A program made the position numbers and the translations under genes. A DNA stretch of 64,000 bases, taken from contig NZ_JARUBO010000005.1 of the NCBI RefSeq assembly GCF_029626235.1, positions 4,372,501-4,436,500 on the forward strand, given 5' to 3'. The number at the start of each line of letters is the position of its first letter. The first letter of the stretch is position 1. The DNA is from Micromonospora sp. WMMD1120 (lineage in GTDB: Bacteria; Actinomycetota; Actinomycetes; Mycobacteriales; Micromonosporaceae). Positions 52,298 to 60,331 of the stretch are shown here, in pieces. Below the pieces are notes generated by a model. The model had not been told where the DNA came from. It was given only the letters and a program-made list of their open reading frames with translations, and searched no databases.

Positions 52298-54217
52298 TCA
52301 GCCGGCCGGCGTCCGCAGCCGGTGCAGGCGTAGCGCGAGCTGCACCTCCAGGGCCCGCTCGGGTCGTTGCCAGTCGGCGCCGAGCAGCTGCCCGACCCGT
52401 TCCAGGCGCTGGGTGACGGTGTTGACGTGCACGTGCAACTGCTCCGCGGCGCGGGCGAGACTGCCACCCACCCCGAAGTACGCCTCCAGCGTCTTGACCA
52501 GCGCCGTGCCACGCCGGGCGTCGTAGTCGACCACCGGCCCGACGGTGGTCCGCAGAAAGTCGGTGACGTCCTTCTCGCCCCGGTCGCCGACGGTGCCCAG
52601 CAGCAGCCCGACGAAGCCCAGCTCTCCCGTGCTCGCGCCCTGACCGGCGCGGCCCAGCGCGCCCAGCGCCGTCAGGCACCGGTCCGCCTCCTGGAAGGTC
52701 CTGGCCAGCGTCGCCGGCGTCGCCGACGGGCCGCTCGCCCCGGCGGTCACCGGCCGGCCGGTCGCCCGGGACAGATCCCGGGCCACCGCGCGGGCACTGC
52801 CCCCGGCATCGGTGCCCGGCAGCATCAGCACCACCCGACCGTCGCGCGCCGCGGCCAGCCCGCCACGCGACGAGGCGTACGTGGTGGCCCAGGAGAGCAC
52901 CCGCTGCCGGGCCGAGCCGGTCGCGGCGATCGCGTCGTCGCCCACCGCCACCAGCACGTGCGGCGCGTCCAGGTCGACGCCGAGCCGGCGCGCCCGGCTG
53001 CGTAGCGCGTCGGTGTCGCGCAGCGGACGGGCGATCAGATCGTCCAGCAGCTCGCCGCGGACCCGACCCTCCGCCTCGGCGACGGTGCGGCGGAACAGCA
53101 GCAGCAGCGCGGTCACCAACGCGGCCCGCTCCAGGATGCGCTGGTCGGCGTCGACCAGCTCGTCGTCCGGGCGCAACACCAGGGCGCCCAGGTTCTCCGT
53201 GCCCGCCACCACCGCGGCGTACCAGAGCGGACCCCGACGTACGCTGCGCCCCTCGGTCCGGGACGCGGCCACCGCCTCCACGATGTCCGTCCGGTCCGGC
53301 TCGTCGATCTCGCCCACCCGGGCCAGCAGCCGGCCCTCGGCGTCGAGCGCCAGCAGCGCGCCGCCCAGCACCTCGGTCACCGCCGCCGCCACGTCCTCCA
53401 CCCCGCCGCCACGCAGCACCAGCGCGGTCATCCGGTCGTGCGCCGCCGCGGCGCGCTCCACCGAGGTGCTGTGCGCCCGGATGGTGGTGTTCGCCGCGGA
53501 CAGCTCCGCCAGCGCCGAGCGGGTCTCGGTCAACAGCCGGGCGGTGTCGATAGCCACCGCGGCGTGCGCCGCGAGCGACACCAGCAGGGCCACCTCCTCC
53601 CGGACGAACGGCCGGGCCGAACGATTGGCCGCGTAGAGCACCCCGATGGAGGTGGAGCCGAGTCGCAGCGGCACCCCGAGGATCGCCACCAGACCCTCCT
53701 CACCGACCCCGGCGTCGATCTCGCCGGTGTGGTGGAACCGCGCGTCCTCGCCGTAGTTGGCGGTCACGTACGGGGCGCCGGACTGGGCCACCAGGCCGCC
53801 GAGGCCGGCGCCCATCGGCAGGCGCAGCCGCTGGAAGCGGGCCGACACCGACCCGTCGGTCACCCGCATGTACGTGTCGCCGCGCTCGTCGTCGTTGAGC
53901 GTCATGTAGGCCACGTCCGCGCCGAGCAGGTGCCGGGCCCGGTGCACGATCGCCCGCAGCACGTCGTCCAGGTCGCGGAGCCCGGCCAGGTCGCTCACCG
54001 TGTCGTACAGGCCGGACAGCTCGGTCTCGCGCCGGCGGCGGCGCTCGAGCAGCGCGCGGACCCGCAACGCCACGGACCTGGCCTGCTCCAGCTCGGCCAG
54101 CCGGTCCGGTGGGAGCCCGGCGGCCCGCGCGGCCACGAGCGGGCCCTCGAACTCGACCGCCGCGGCCTCACGGGCGAGCAGCTCCAGGAACTCCACCGGC
54201 GATGACATGGTCGACAT
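52298..54217 (-). CDS. PucR/CdaR-type regulator with GAF domain
   Basis: 639 residues from the ATG at 54217 (ATG at 54208 also possible). A coiled region (about 30-70) is followed by a GAF domain (about 75-215: LDDVLRAIVHRARHLLGADV, YMTLNDDERGDTYMRV, GVLYAANRSARPF), a helical linker, a PucR-type middle and a C-terminal HTH_30 (LVKTLEAYFGVGGSLARAAE, QLHVHVNTVTQRLERVGQLL). It is 14 nt after the 3-hydroxybutyrate dehydrogenase gene on the same strand and probably controls it. Ligand unknown. Confidence 0.9.
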   Translation of the reverse strand: MSTMSSPVEFLELLAREAAAVEFEGPLVAARAAGLPPDRLAELEQARSVALRVRALLERRRRRETELSGLYDTVSDLAGLRDLDDVLRAIVHRARHLLGADVAYMTLNDDERGDTYMRVTDGSVSARFQRLRLPMGAGLGGLVAQSGAPYVTANYGEDARFHHTGEIDAGVGEEGLVAILGVPLRLGSTSIGVLYAANRSARPFVREEVALLVSLAAHAAVAIDTARLLTETRSALAELSAANTTIRAHSTSVERAAAAHDRMTALVLRGGGVEDVAAAVTEVLGGALLALDAEGRLLARVGEIDEPDRTDIVEAVAASRTEGRSVRRGPLWYAAVVAGTENLGALVLRPDDELVDADQRILERAALVTALLLLFRRTVAEAEGRVRGELLDDLIARPLRDTDALRSRARRLGVDLDAPHVLVAVGDDAIAATGSARQRVLSWATTYASSRGGLAAARDGRVVLMLPGTDAGGSARAVARDLSRATGRPVTAGASGPSATPATLARTFQEADRCLTALGALGRAGQGASTGELGFVGLLLGTVGDRGEKDVTDFLRTTVGPVVDYDARRGTALVKTLEAYFGVGGSLARAAEQLHVHVNTVTQRLERVGQLLGADWQRPERALEVQLALRLHRLRTPAG

Positions 54218-54231
54218 TGTGCGCGGGCCCA

Positions 54232-55014
54232 CTAGTTGGCCGTCCAGCCCCCGTCGAGCGCGATCGACGCGCCGCTGATGAACGCCGCTGGCGGCGAGCA
54301 GAGGTACGCCACCAGCTCGGCGACCTCGGCCGGCTCGATCAGCCGCTTGATCGCGGCCCGGGCCAGCATGATCTTCTCGACCACCTCGGTCTCGTCGATG
54401 CCGTGCGTGGCCGCCTGGTCGGCGATCTGGCTCTCCACCAGCGCGGTCCGCACGTACGCCGGGTTGATGCAGTTGGCGGTGACCCCGTGCGCGGCGCCCT
54501 CCAGGGCGACCACCTTGGACAACCCCTCCAGGGCGTGTTTGGCCGAGACGTAGGCCGCCTTGTACGGCGAGGCGCGTACGCCGTGCACCGAGGAGATGTT
54601 GACGATTCGCCCCCAGCCCCGGTCGTACATGTGCGGCAGGGCCCGGCGGATCAGCAGGAACGGCGCCTGCACCATCACCCGCTGGATGTACTCGAACCGC
54701 TCGACCGGGAAGTCCTGCACCGGCGCGACATGCTGGAGGCCCGCGTTGTTCACCACGATGTCCACGTCCATGTCGAGCTGCTCCACCGCCGCGGCGTCGG
54801 ACAGGTCGACGCCCTCGGCCCGGCCCCCGGCCTCGGCGGCCACCTCCTTGGCGGCCTCCAGGTTGCGGTCCAGCACGAGCACCGTGGCGCCGGCCGCGCC
54901 CAACCGCAGGGCGCACGCCCGCCCGATGCCGCTGCCGCCACCGGTGACCAGGGCGGTCCGACCGGCGAGGTCGACCTGTACGACGTGGGGGACCGCCACG
55001 GGTTCTGCCGTCAT
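54232..55014 (-). CDS. 3-hydroxybutyrate dehydrogenase (SDR family)
   Basis: 260 residues from the ATG at 55014. NAD motif VTGGGSGIGRA, NNAGLQHVAPVQDFP, catalytic Ser in NISSVHGVRASPYK and Y-x3-K in YVSAKHALEGL, plus NPAYVRTALVESQI are the 3-hydroxybutyrate dehydrogenase pattern. It converts 3-hydroxybutyrate to acetoacetate, linking polyester or ketone use to acetyl-CoA. No ribosome site is seen, so the transcript may be leaderless. Longer upstream frames run through the 15-bp repeats and are not believable. Confidence 0.9.
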   Translation of the reverse strand: MTAEPVAVPHVVQVDLAGRTALVTGGGSGIGRACALRLGAAGATVLVLDRNLEAAKEVAAEAGGRAEGVDLSDAAAVEQLDMDVDIVVNNAGLQHVAPVQDFPVERFEYIQRVMVQAPFLLIRRALPHMYDRGWGRIVNISSVHGVRASPYKAAYVSAKHALEGLSKVVALEGAAHGVTANCINPAYVRTALVESQIADQAATHGIDETEVVEKIMLARAAIKRLIEPAEVAELVAYLCSPPAAFISGASIALDGGWTAN

Positions 55015-55185
55015 GGCGCAAGAAGTTACGAGCTGTGTGCTTCCCGGCACATGGGCCGGCGACACATACTCCGACCCGAAGCTGTGTGGCCCGCGCCGCC
55101 TCCGCCGACGACGACCGCCCGCGCCTTCCGGTCGCCAGCCCCTGTAGCCGATCCCCTGCCCCGCAACGCCTGTCGCGCTGCGGGC

Positions 55186-55305
55186 CCTGGCCCGCGCCGC
55201 TCTGGCCCGCGCCGCTCTGGCCCGCGCCGCTCTGGCCCGCGCCGCTCTGGCCCGCGCCGCTCTGGCCCGCGCCGCTCTGGCCCGCGCCGCTCTGGCCTGC
55301 GCCGC
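55186..55305. repeat. Minisatellite, eight 15-bp tandem copies
   Basis: Eight head-to-tail copies of tctggcccgcgccgc (first and last with one change), in the region upstream of 3-hydroxybutyrate dehydrogenase. All frames give only Arg/Ala or Pro-rich repeats. Nothing else is seen in 55015-55330. Confidence 0.92.
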
Positions 55306-55356
55306 CTTCGTGCCCTGCGCCGCCTTCGCCGCAAGATCGCGCAACATCCATGATGT

Positions 55357-56888
55357 CAACGCCGTTGCGTTTGGCGATCGGGGCTTGAGTCAAGGCTTTG
55401 AAGACGCGAACGGGACTTCTGATAGATCAGCTTGTGTCGAGCAAGGTGATCGTTGTCAGGAGTCCCGTTGCAGGAGAAGTCTGTCATCAGCCGGTCGTTC
55501 GGGGTGGCCGGGGGTGTGTACGCGCCCGGTCATCTGGGTGAGTTGACGCAGATCATCGATTTTGACCTGGTAGACGCGGTGTTGGAGGAGACCGGGACAC
55601 GGGAGAAGCGGCTGCGGCTGCTGCCGTCTCGGGTCGTGGTGTATTTCGTCCTCGCGCTCGCTCTGTTCGAGCGCTGTTCCTATCTGGCGACCTGGGGGAA
55701 GCTGACCGCCGCCCTGACGGACCTGCGCCTGACGCGCCCGAGCGTCTCCTCACTTGCCCGCGCCCGCCGCCGGATCGGAGCGGCGCCGCTACGGCGGCTG
55801 TTCGAGACGTTGGCTGGTGTCGTCGGCCTGCCCAGCCAGCCCGGCGTGTTCTACCGGGGCCTGCGCACCGTAGCCATCGACGGCACTCACCTGCACGTGC
55901 CCGACCGGGAACAGGTCACCTGGCGCTACCGCAAACGGGTAGGAGACCGGCGGGAGTTCGGCTACCCGCTGCTGCGACTGCTCGTGGTGATCGAGTGCGG
56001 GACCCGCGCCCTGCTCGCCGCGGACTTCGGCCCCGATGCAGGAGGCGAACTGCCCTATGCCCACCGCCTGGTAGGCGCACTGGACCGCGCGATGCTGCTG
56101 CTGGCCGACGCCGGCTTCGACGCCGCGCGATTCCTGCACGACGTGGCCGCCACCGGCGCGCAGTTCCTCGTCCGCTCCACCGCCTGCCGCCGCCCGACCA
56201 TCGCGCAACGCCTGCCCGATGGCTCCTACCTGACCCGCATCGGCTACGGCACCCTACCCGCCCTCATCCTGATACGAGTCATCGAAGCGCAGGTCACCAT
56301 CACCCTGGCCGACGGCACGGTGCGCCGCGAGCAGTGGCGCCTGATCACCAGCCTGACCGATCACGCCCGCTACCCCGCCCGAGAACTCATCAACCTCTAC
56401 CACGAACGCTGGCAGGCCGAGACCACCTACTACTCGATCAAAGCCACCATGCTCAACGGCCGCGTCCTGCGCTCTCACAGCATCCCCGGCATCGAGCAAG
56501 AGGTATATGCCCTCCTCACCACCTACCAAGCCCTCATCCGCGCCGCCGCAGACGCCGCGTCAACCCAACCGGGCCTGGACATGGACCGGCTCAGCTTCAC
56601 CATCCTCATCGACACCGCCGTCAACACGATCACCACCGCCAGCGCGATCCACCCCGACGGCCCCGCCGATCTCCTCGGCGCGATAGGCCAGGCCGCGCTG
56701 GCCAACCTCCTACCCACACAGCGCCGCCCCCGCGTCAAAGCCCGCACCCGCAAGAACCCGACCAGCAAGTACGGCCCGAACACGCGACAACACCCCCCAA
56801 CCGCACAGACCTACAGCTTCCACGCCGACATCACAGTCTTCGAGAAAGGACTTGCCTCCCGCTCACAGCGCTAAACGCAACGGCGTTG
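55357..56888 (+). mobile_element. Complete IS4-family insertion sequence, 1532 bp
   Basis: Perfect 16-bp terminal inverted repeats (caacgccgttgcgttt at 55357-55372; its inverse at 56873-56888) are flanked by a 10-bp direct repeat TCCATGATGT (55347-55356 and 56889-56898). One transposase gene fills the element. Intact ends, intact gene and exact target duplication mark a recent insertion. Left of the gene, 95 bp carry the promoter region. Confidence 0.93.
55468..56874 (+). CDS. IS4-family transposase
   Basis: 468 residues from the TTG at 55468, 5 nt after AGGAG; a TTG at 55453 is possible. An IS4 N-terminal domain (DAVLEETGTREKRLRLLPSR, FERCSYLATWGKL) is followed by the DDE domain: D in AIDGTHLHVPD, D in LLADAGFDAARF, and the Y-R-E-K signature in YHERWQAETTYYSIK. 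It cuts and pastes the element. The stop codon overlaps the right inverted repeat. All catalytic residues are present, so it is probably active. Confidence 0.94.
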   Translation: MQEKSVISRSFGVAGGVYAPGHLGELTQIIDFDLVDAVLEETGTREKRLRLLPSRVVVYFVLALALFERCSYLATWGKLTAALTDLRLTRPSVSSLARARRRIGAAPLRRLFETLAGVVGLPSQPGVFYRGLRTVAIDGTHLHVPDREQVTWRYRKRVGDRREFGYPLLRLLVVIECGTRALLAADFGPDAGGELPYAHRLVGALDRAMLLLADAGFDAARFLHDVAATGAQFLVRSTACRRPTIAQRLPDGSYLTRIGYGTLPALILIRVIEAQVTITLADGTVRREQWRLITSLTDHARYPARELINLYHERWQAETTYYSIKATMLNGRVLRSHSIPGIEQEVYALLTTYQALIRAAADAASTQPGLDMDRLSFTILIDTAVNTITTASAIHPDGPADLLGAIGQAALANLLPTQRRPRVKARTRKNPTSKYGPNTRQHPPTAQTYSFHADITVFEKGLASRSQR

Positions 56889-57029
56889 TCCATGATGTAG
56901 TGGCTTCCTGCGCTGCGTGGCCACTGCATCCTGGATCGAGCGTGATCTTGCCGGCGTCCGCCGTGCCGAATCCGTCCTTGGTCGGTCGGGGATCGTGTTC
57001 GGCGTCAAGATCCGCGCAATAACAGGGAC

Positions 57030-57061
57030 GTTGCTGTCTCCCGCGAGTCGGAGGCAGCAAC
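57030..57061. repeat. 12-bp stem hairpin upstream of ruvC
   Basis: GTTGCTGTCTCC pairs with GGAGGCAGCAAC (one mismatch, 8-nt loop). The surrounding 56952-57247 holds no gene, only GC-rich short repeats (gcgcggggca, ggcgcgggc) before ruvC. Confidence 0.55.
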
Positions 57062-57247
57062 ATCCGGGGAACTGCGGAGACCGGGGCGCCGGGCGCGGGG
57101 CATCGGGGACGGGCGCGGGGCACCGAGACGGGCGGCGCGGGCCCGGGCGGCGCGGGCGCGGGGTGGGCGTGTCCCGTGTGGGCGGGGGGATGAGGGCCGG
57201 TTAGGGTGTCGAACACACGTACTGCTGACGGCTGGGGAGGGGGCGGC

Positions 57248-57775
57248 GTGCGCGTGCTCGGTGTCGACCCGGGGTTGACCCGCTGCGGGGTGGGCGTGGT
57301 CGAGGGTGTGCCGGGGCGGCCCTGCACCCTGATCGCCTACTACGTGGTCTACACCGATCCGGCGGACGACCTCGCCCTGCGCCTGCTGCACCTGGACCGG
57401 TCGCTCACCGACCTGGTCGCCGAGCACCAACCGCAGAGCGTGGCCGTCGAGCGGGTGTTCAGCCAGCACAACGTCCGGACGGTGATGGGCACCGCGCAGG
57501 CCAGCGGCGTCGCCGTGCTGGCCGGGGCGCGCGCCGGGTTGCCCGTGCAGACGTACACCCCGAGCGAGGTGAAGGCGGCCGTGACCGGGTCGGGTCAGGC
57601 CGACAAGGCGCAGATGACAGCGATGGTGACCCGGCTGCTGCGACTGGCCGAGCCGCCGAAGCCGGCCGACGCCGCCGACGCGCTGGCGCTGGCCATCTGC
57701 CATGTCTGGCGCGGCGGGACCCGCTCCAAGCTGGCCGCCGCGGCCGACCGGGCACGACGAGGAGGAGCACGATGA
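57248..57775 (+). CDS. ruvC: Holliday junction resolvase RuvC
   Basis: 175 residues from the GTG at 57248, after a GGAGGGGG site. The four acids are D in [10 protein letters not shown] in [12 protein letters not shown], and D-x2-D in [36 protein letters not shown] is the DNA-binding part. It cuts four-way junctions in pairs. It overlaps ruvA by 4 bp (ATGA). Confidence 0.97.
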   Translation: MRVLGVDPGLTRCGVGVVEGVPGRPCTLIAYYVVYTDPADDLALRLLHLDRSLTDLVAEHQPQSVAVERVFSQHNVRTVMGTAQASGVAVLAGARAGLPVQTYTPSEVKAAVTGSGQADKAQMTAMVTRLLRLAEPPKPADAADALALAICHVWRGGTRSKLAAAADRARRGGAR

Positions 57776-58374
57776 TCGCCAGTGTGCGCGGCACGGTGAC
57801 CGCGACAGGTCCGGACCAGGCCGTGATCGAGGTCGGTGGGGTCGGCCTCGCCGTGCACTGCGCCCCGGGCACCCTCGCGGAGCTGCGGGTCGGCCAGGTC
57901 GCCCGGCTCGCCACCAGCCTGATCGTGCGGGAGGATTCGCTGACCCTCTACGGGTTCGCGGACGACGACGCCAAGGCGCTGTTCGAGCTGCTCCAGACGG
58001 CCAGCGGCGTCGGTCCGCGACTGGCCCAGGCGGTGCTGGCGGTGCACACCCCGGACGCGGTCCGCAAGGCGATCGCCAACGCCGACACGGCGGCGCTGAC
58101 CCGGGTCCCGGGAATCGGTAAGAAGGGCGCGGAACGCCTGGTGCTGGAGTTGCGCGACCGGATCGGCCCGGTGCCGATCGGTGTCGACGGTGTGGGCGGG
58201 GTGACCGGCGGCAACTGGCCGGACCAGGTGCGGCAGGCGCTGGTCGGGCTGGGCTGGACGGCCGCCCAGGCCGACCAGGCGGTGGCCGCCGTGGCGGAGA
58301 CGATCGACGGTGCCACGCCACCGGTGCCGGTCCTGCTCAAGCAGGCCATCCGACTGCTCGGCCGGACCCGATGA
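57772..58374 (+). CDS. ruvA: Holliday junction DNA helicase subunit RuvA
   Basis: 200 residues. OB domain I ([20 protein letters not shown]), tandem HhH domain II ([40 protein letters not shown]) and the C-terminal domain III ([19 protein letters not shown]) are complete. It holds the junction for RuvB-driven branch migration. The stop overlaps the first of three micro-ORFs that lead into ruvB. Confidence 0.97.
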   Translation: MIASVRGTVTATGPDQAVIEVGGVGLAVHCAPGTLAELRVGQVARLATSLIVREDSLTLYGFADDDAKALFELLQTASGVGPRLAQAVLAVHTPDAVRKAIANADTAALTRVPGIGKKGAERLVLELRDRIGPVPIGVDGVGGVTGGNWPDQVRQALVGLGWTAAQADQAVAAVAETIDGATPPVPVLLKQAIRLLGRTR

Positions 58375-58406
58375 CCGCCCGGCCGCGAGCGAAGGTGGCA
58401 CGGTGA
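58371..58406 (+). CDS. Micro-ORF 1 of the ruvA-ruvB relay (11 aa)
   Basis: The ATG shares 4 bp with the ruvA stop; the frame encodes [11 protein letters not shown] and ends in a TGA that overlaps the next GTG by 4 bp. Its second half is the end of the 59-bp repeat unit. It is too short for codon statistics; support comes from the unbroken overlap pattern. Confidence 0.4.
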   Translation: MTARPRAKVAR

Positions 58407-58465
58407 GCGCGAGGAGTGAGCCGGGTTTGCGAGCCCCGCAGTCGCGATCGAAGGTGGCACGGTGA
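58403..58465 (+). CDS. Micro-ORF 2 of the relay (20 aa)
   Basis: GTG start inside the stop of micro-ORF 1. The product contains [14 protein letters not shown] then SKVAR. The stop TGA overlaps the GTG of micro-ORF 3. GAAGG is 7 nt before the start. Confidence 0.4.
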   Translation: MSARSEPGLRAPQSRSKVAR

Positions 58466-58524
58466 GCGCGAGGAGTGAGCCGGGTTTGCGAGCCCCGCAG
58501 TCGCGAGCGAAGGAAGCGCAGTGA
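58462..58524 (+). CDS. Micro-ORF 3 of the relay (20 aa)
   Basis: Same peptide as micro-ORF 2 except for the last residues (RAKEAQ). Its stop overlaps the ruvB GTG by 4 bp, and its 3' end supplies the AAGGA ribosome site for ruvB. Confidence 0.4.
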   Translation: MSARSEPGLRAPQSRAKEAQ

Positions 58525-59588
58525 GCGAGACCGACGGGCTCGTCTCGGCGTACGTCAGCGACGCCGACCGGGACGCGGAGGCCACGGTACGGCCGAGACG
58601 GCTGTCCGAGTTCGTCGCCCAGGACCGGGTGCGCGACCAGCTCGACCTGTTGTTGCAGGGTGCGATGCGGCGGGGGTCGCCTCCGGATCACATCCTGCTC
58701 TCCGGTCCGCCCGGGCTGGGAAAGACGAGTCTGGCGAACATCGTCGCCGCCGAGTTGGGCTCGGGCATCCGGGTGACCAGCGGCCCGGCGATCGAGCGCT
58801 CCGGCGACCTGGCGGCGATTCTGACCAGTCTCGCCGAGGGTGACGTGCTCTTCATCGACGAGATCCACCGTATCGCGCGGCCGGCCGAGGAGCTGCTCTA
58901 CAGCGCGATGGAGGACTTCCGGGTCGACGTGGTGGTCGGCAAGGGTCCGGGGGCGACGGCGATCCCGCTGGACGTCGAGCCGTTCACGCTGGTCGGCGCG
59001 ACGACCCGGTCGGGCCTGTTGACCGGACCGATGCGGGACCGGTTCGGCTTCGTGGCGCATCTCGACTTCTACGCCCCGGCGGATCTGGAGACGCTGCTGC
59101 ACCGCTCGGCGCGGATTCTCGGTGTGCCGATCACCCCGGACGGCGCGACCGAGATCGCCGGTCGGTCGCGGGGCACGCCGCGGATCGCGAACCGCCTGCT
59201 GCGCCGGGTCCGCGACTACGCCGAGGTCCGCGCCGACGGGGTGGTCGACCGCGACACCGCCCGCGCGGCCCTGATCGTGTACGACGTGGACGCGCTCGGT
59301 CTGGACCGGTTGGACCGGGCCGTGCTGACCGCGCTCGTCGACTCGTTCCGGGGCGGGCCGGTCGGGCTGTCCACCCTCGCGGTGGCGGTGGGCGAGCAAC
59401 CGGACACGGTCGAGGAGGTCTGCGAGCCGTTCCTGGTCCGGGCTGGTCTGTTGGCACGTACGCCCCGGGGTCGGGTGGCCACCGAGGCCGCCTGGCGGCA
59501 TCTGGGTCGTACTCCACCAAATGGTACATTTGGTGCGGATAGTCAGGCGCTGCCCGATCTGTTCTCCTTGGATACCGAACAGCCGTGA
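58521..59588 (+). CDS. ruvB: Holliday junction branch migration ATPase RuvB
   Basis: 355 residues from the GTG at 58521. [20 protein letters not shown], Walker [14 protein letters not shown], Walker [11 protein letters not shown], sensor 1 [18 protein letters not shown] and the arginine finger in that loop, sensor 2 [17 protein letters not shown] and the C-terminal winged helix ([20 protein letters not shown]) are intact. It drives branch migration as a hexamer on RuvA. The start is coupled to the upstream micro-ORF relay. Confidence 0.97.
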   Translation: MSETDGLVSAYVSDADRDAEATVRPRRLSEFVAQDRVRDQLDLLLQGAMRRGSPPDHILLSGPPGLGKTSLANIVAAELGSGIRVTSGPAIERSGDLAAILTSLAEGDVLFIDEIHRIARPAEELLYSAMEDFRVDVVVGKGPGATAIPLDVEPFTLVGATTRSGLLTGPMRDRFGFVAHLDFYAPADLETLLHRSARILGVPITPDGATEIAGRSRGTPRIANRLLRRVRDYAEVRADGVVDRDTARAALIVYDVDALGLDRLDRAVLTALVDSFRGGPVGLSTLAVAVGEQPDTVEEVCEPFLVRAGLLARTPRGRVATEAAWRHLGRTPPNGTFGADSQALPDLFSLDTEQP

Positions 59589-59635
59589 TGTGAACGTGAT
59601 CTGTGCCGCATTCGGTGTTCTCAGGTGCAGGGTTT

Positions 59636-59641
59636 AGACTT
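59636..59641 (+). promoter_or_regulatory. -10 box (TAGACT) upstream of yajC
   Basis: TAGACT with a weak TTCGGT 18 bp upstream, in the 139-bp gap between ruvB and yajC. It suggests a separate promoter for the Sec genes. Confidence 0.35.
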
Positions 59642-59727
59642 CGCCGCGGTCTGTACAGGACGTGAGAATCCGCCTCCGCTCCGGCACCCCCGGTGCCGGC
59701 AGGTGGCCAATGGGAAGGTCAGTAACC

Positions 59728-60066
59728 GTGCATTACGCAGCATCGGGCGGCGGGGCCGGCGGTTTCACGCCGATCCTGATGATCGCCCTGCTCTTCGGCG
59801 TCATGTATTTCATGATGATCCGGCCGCAGCAGAAGCGCCGTCGTGAGGCGGAGGCCATGCAGTCCAACCTCGGCCCCGGCGACGAGGTCGTGACGATCGG
59901 CGGGCTCTACGGCACGGTCACCGGCGTCGAGGACGAGACCGTCCTGCTCGAGGTCGCCCCGGGCGTGCAGACCCGCTACGCCCGCCCGGCCATCGCCCGG
60001 GTGGTCACCCGCGCGGAGCTGCCGAGCGAGCCGGTCACCGAGGACGCGGACACCGCGAAGGACTGA
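59728..60066 (+). CDS. yajC: Preprotein translocase accessory subunit YajC
   Basis: 112 residues from the GTG at 59728 (GGGAAGG about 10 nt upstream; an ATG at 59710 contains that site). One membrane helix (ILMIALLFGVMYFMMIRPQQKRR in parts) and the following NLGPGDEVVTIGGLYGTV motif are diagnostic. It works with SecD and SecF to aid SecYEG. The acidic C-terminal tail is typical. Confidence 0.95.
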   Translation: MHYAASGGGAGGFTPILMIALLFGVMYFMMIRPQQKRRREAEAMQSNLGPGDEVVTIGGLYGTVTGVEDETVLLEVAPGVQTRYARPAIARVVTRAELPSEPVTEDADTAKD

Positions 60067-60331
60067 CCGTCCCCCCCGGGGATGGTGGCCGGTCCGCCGG
60101 CCTCCGGGGTCGCCGCGCCGACGGGGCAGCGGACGAGACGTGAAAACTGGATAGTTGGGTCGACGTCGGGCGTCGACACGTTCCCGTGACCGTCGGCGAT
60201 CCGCGCCGGGGTGCCCGGTCCTCGTGTCGGCCACTCGTCGGCTCAAGGCAGACCCCGTCGGGCGGGACCACCGGCCCGACACCGCCGTCGCTACGCAGAG
60301 CGGCGCGACCGTACAGGGAGACAGGACAGCC

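Larger units (their letters stand above)
55331..56951. repeat. Palindromic element split by the IS
   Basis: Removing the IS and one 10-bp duplicate joins 55331-55356 to 56899-56951, giving a 79-bp palindrome with outer arms gcaagatc/gatcttgc and inner arms ccatgatgtagtggc against gccactgcatcctgg (13 of 15 matching). The inner core closely resembles ccatgaagtagtggcctcc at 4002-4020. Confidence 0.75.
58391..58524 (+). repeat. 59-bp tandem repeat, two full copies and a partial third
   Basis: Units begin gaaggtggcacggtgagcgc at 58391 and 58450; the third (58509 on) diverges after gaagg into gaaggaagcgcagtga. The 59-bp period equals 21 codons minus the 4-bp overlap, so every added unit keeps start and stop codons interlocked. 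Confidence 0.9.

Noticed and set aside
55026..55334. Pro/Arg/Gly-repeat proteins in several frames over the 15-bp array
   Set aside because: Products of a tandem repeat with a period divisible by three; no start signal or conserved part.
54232..55359. N-terminal extension of 3-hydroxybutyrate dehydrogenase through the 15-bp repeats
   Set aside because: The extension is only Arg-Ala repeats from a minisatellite; the SDR fold begins just after the ATG at 55014.
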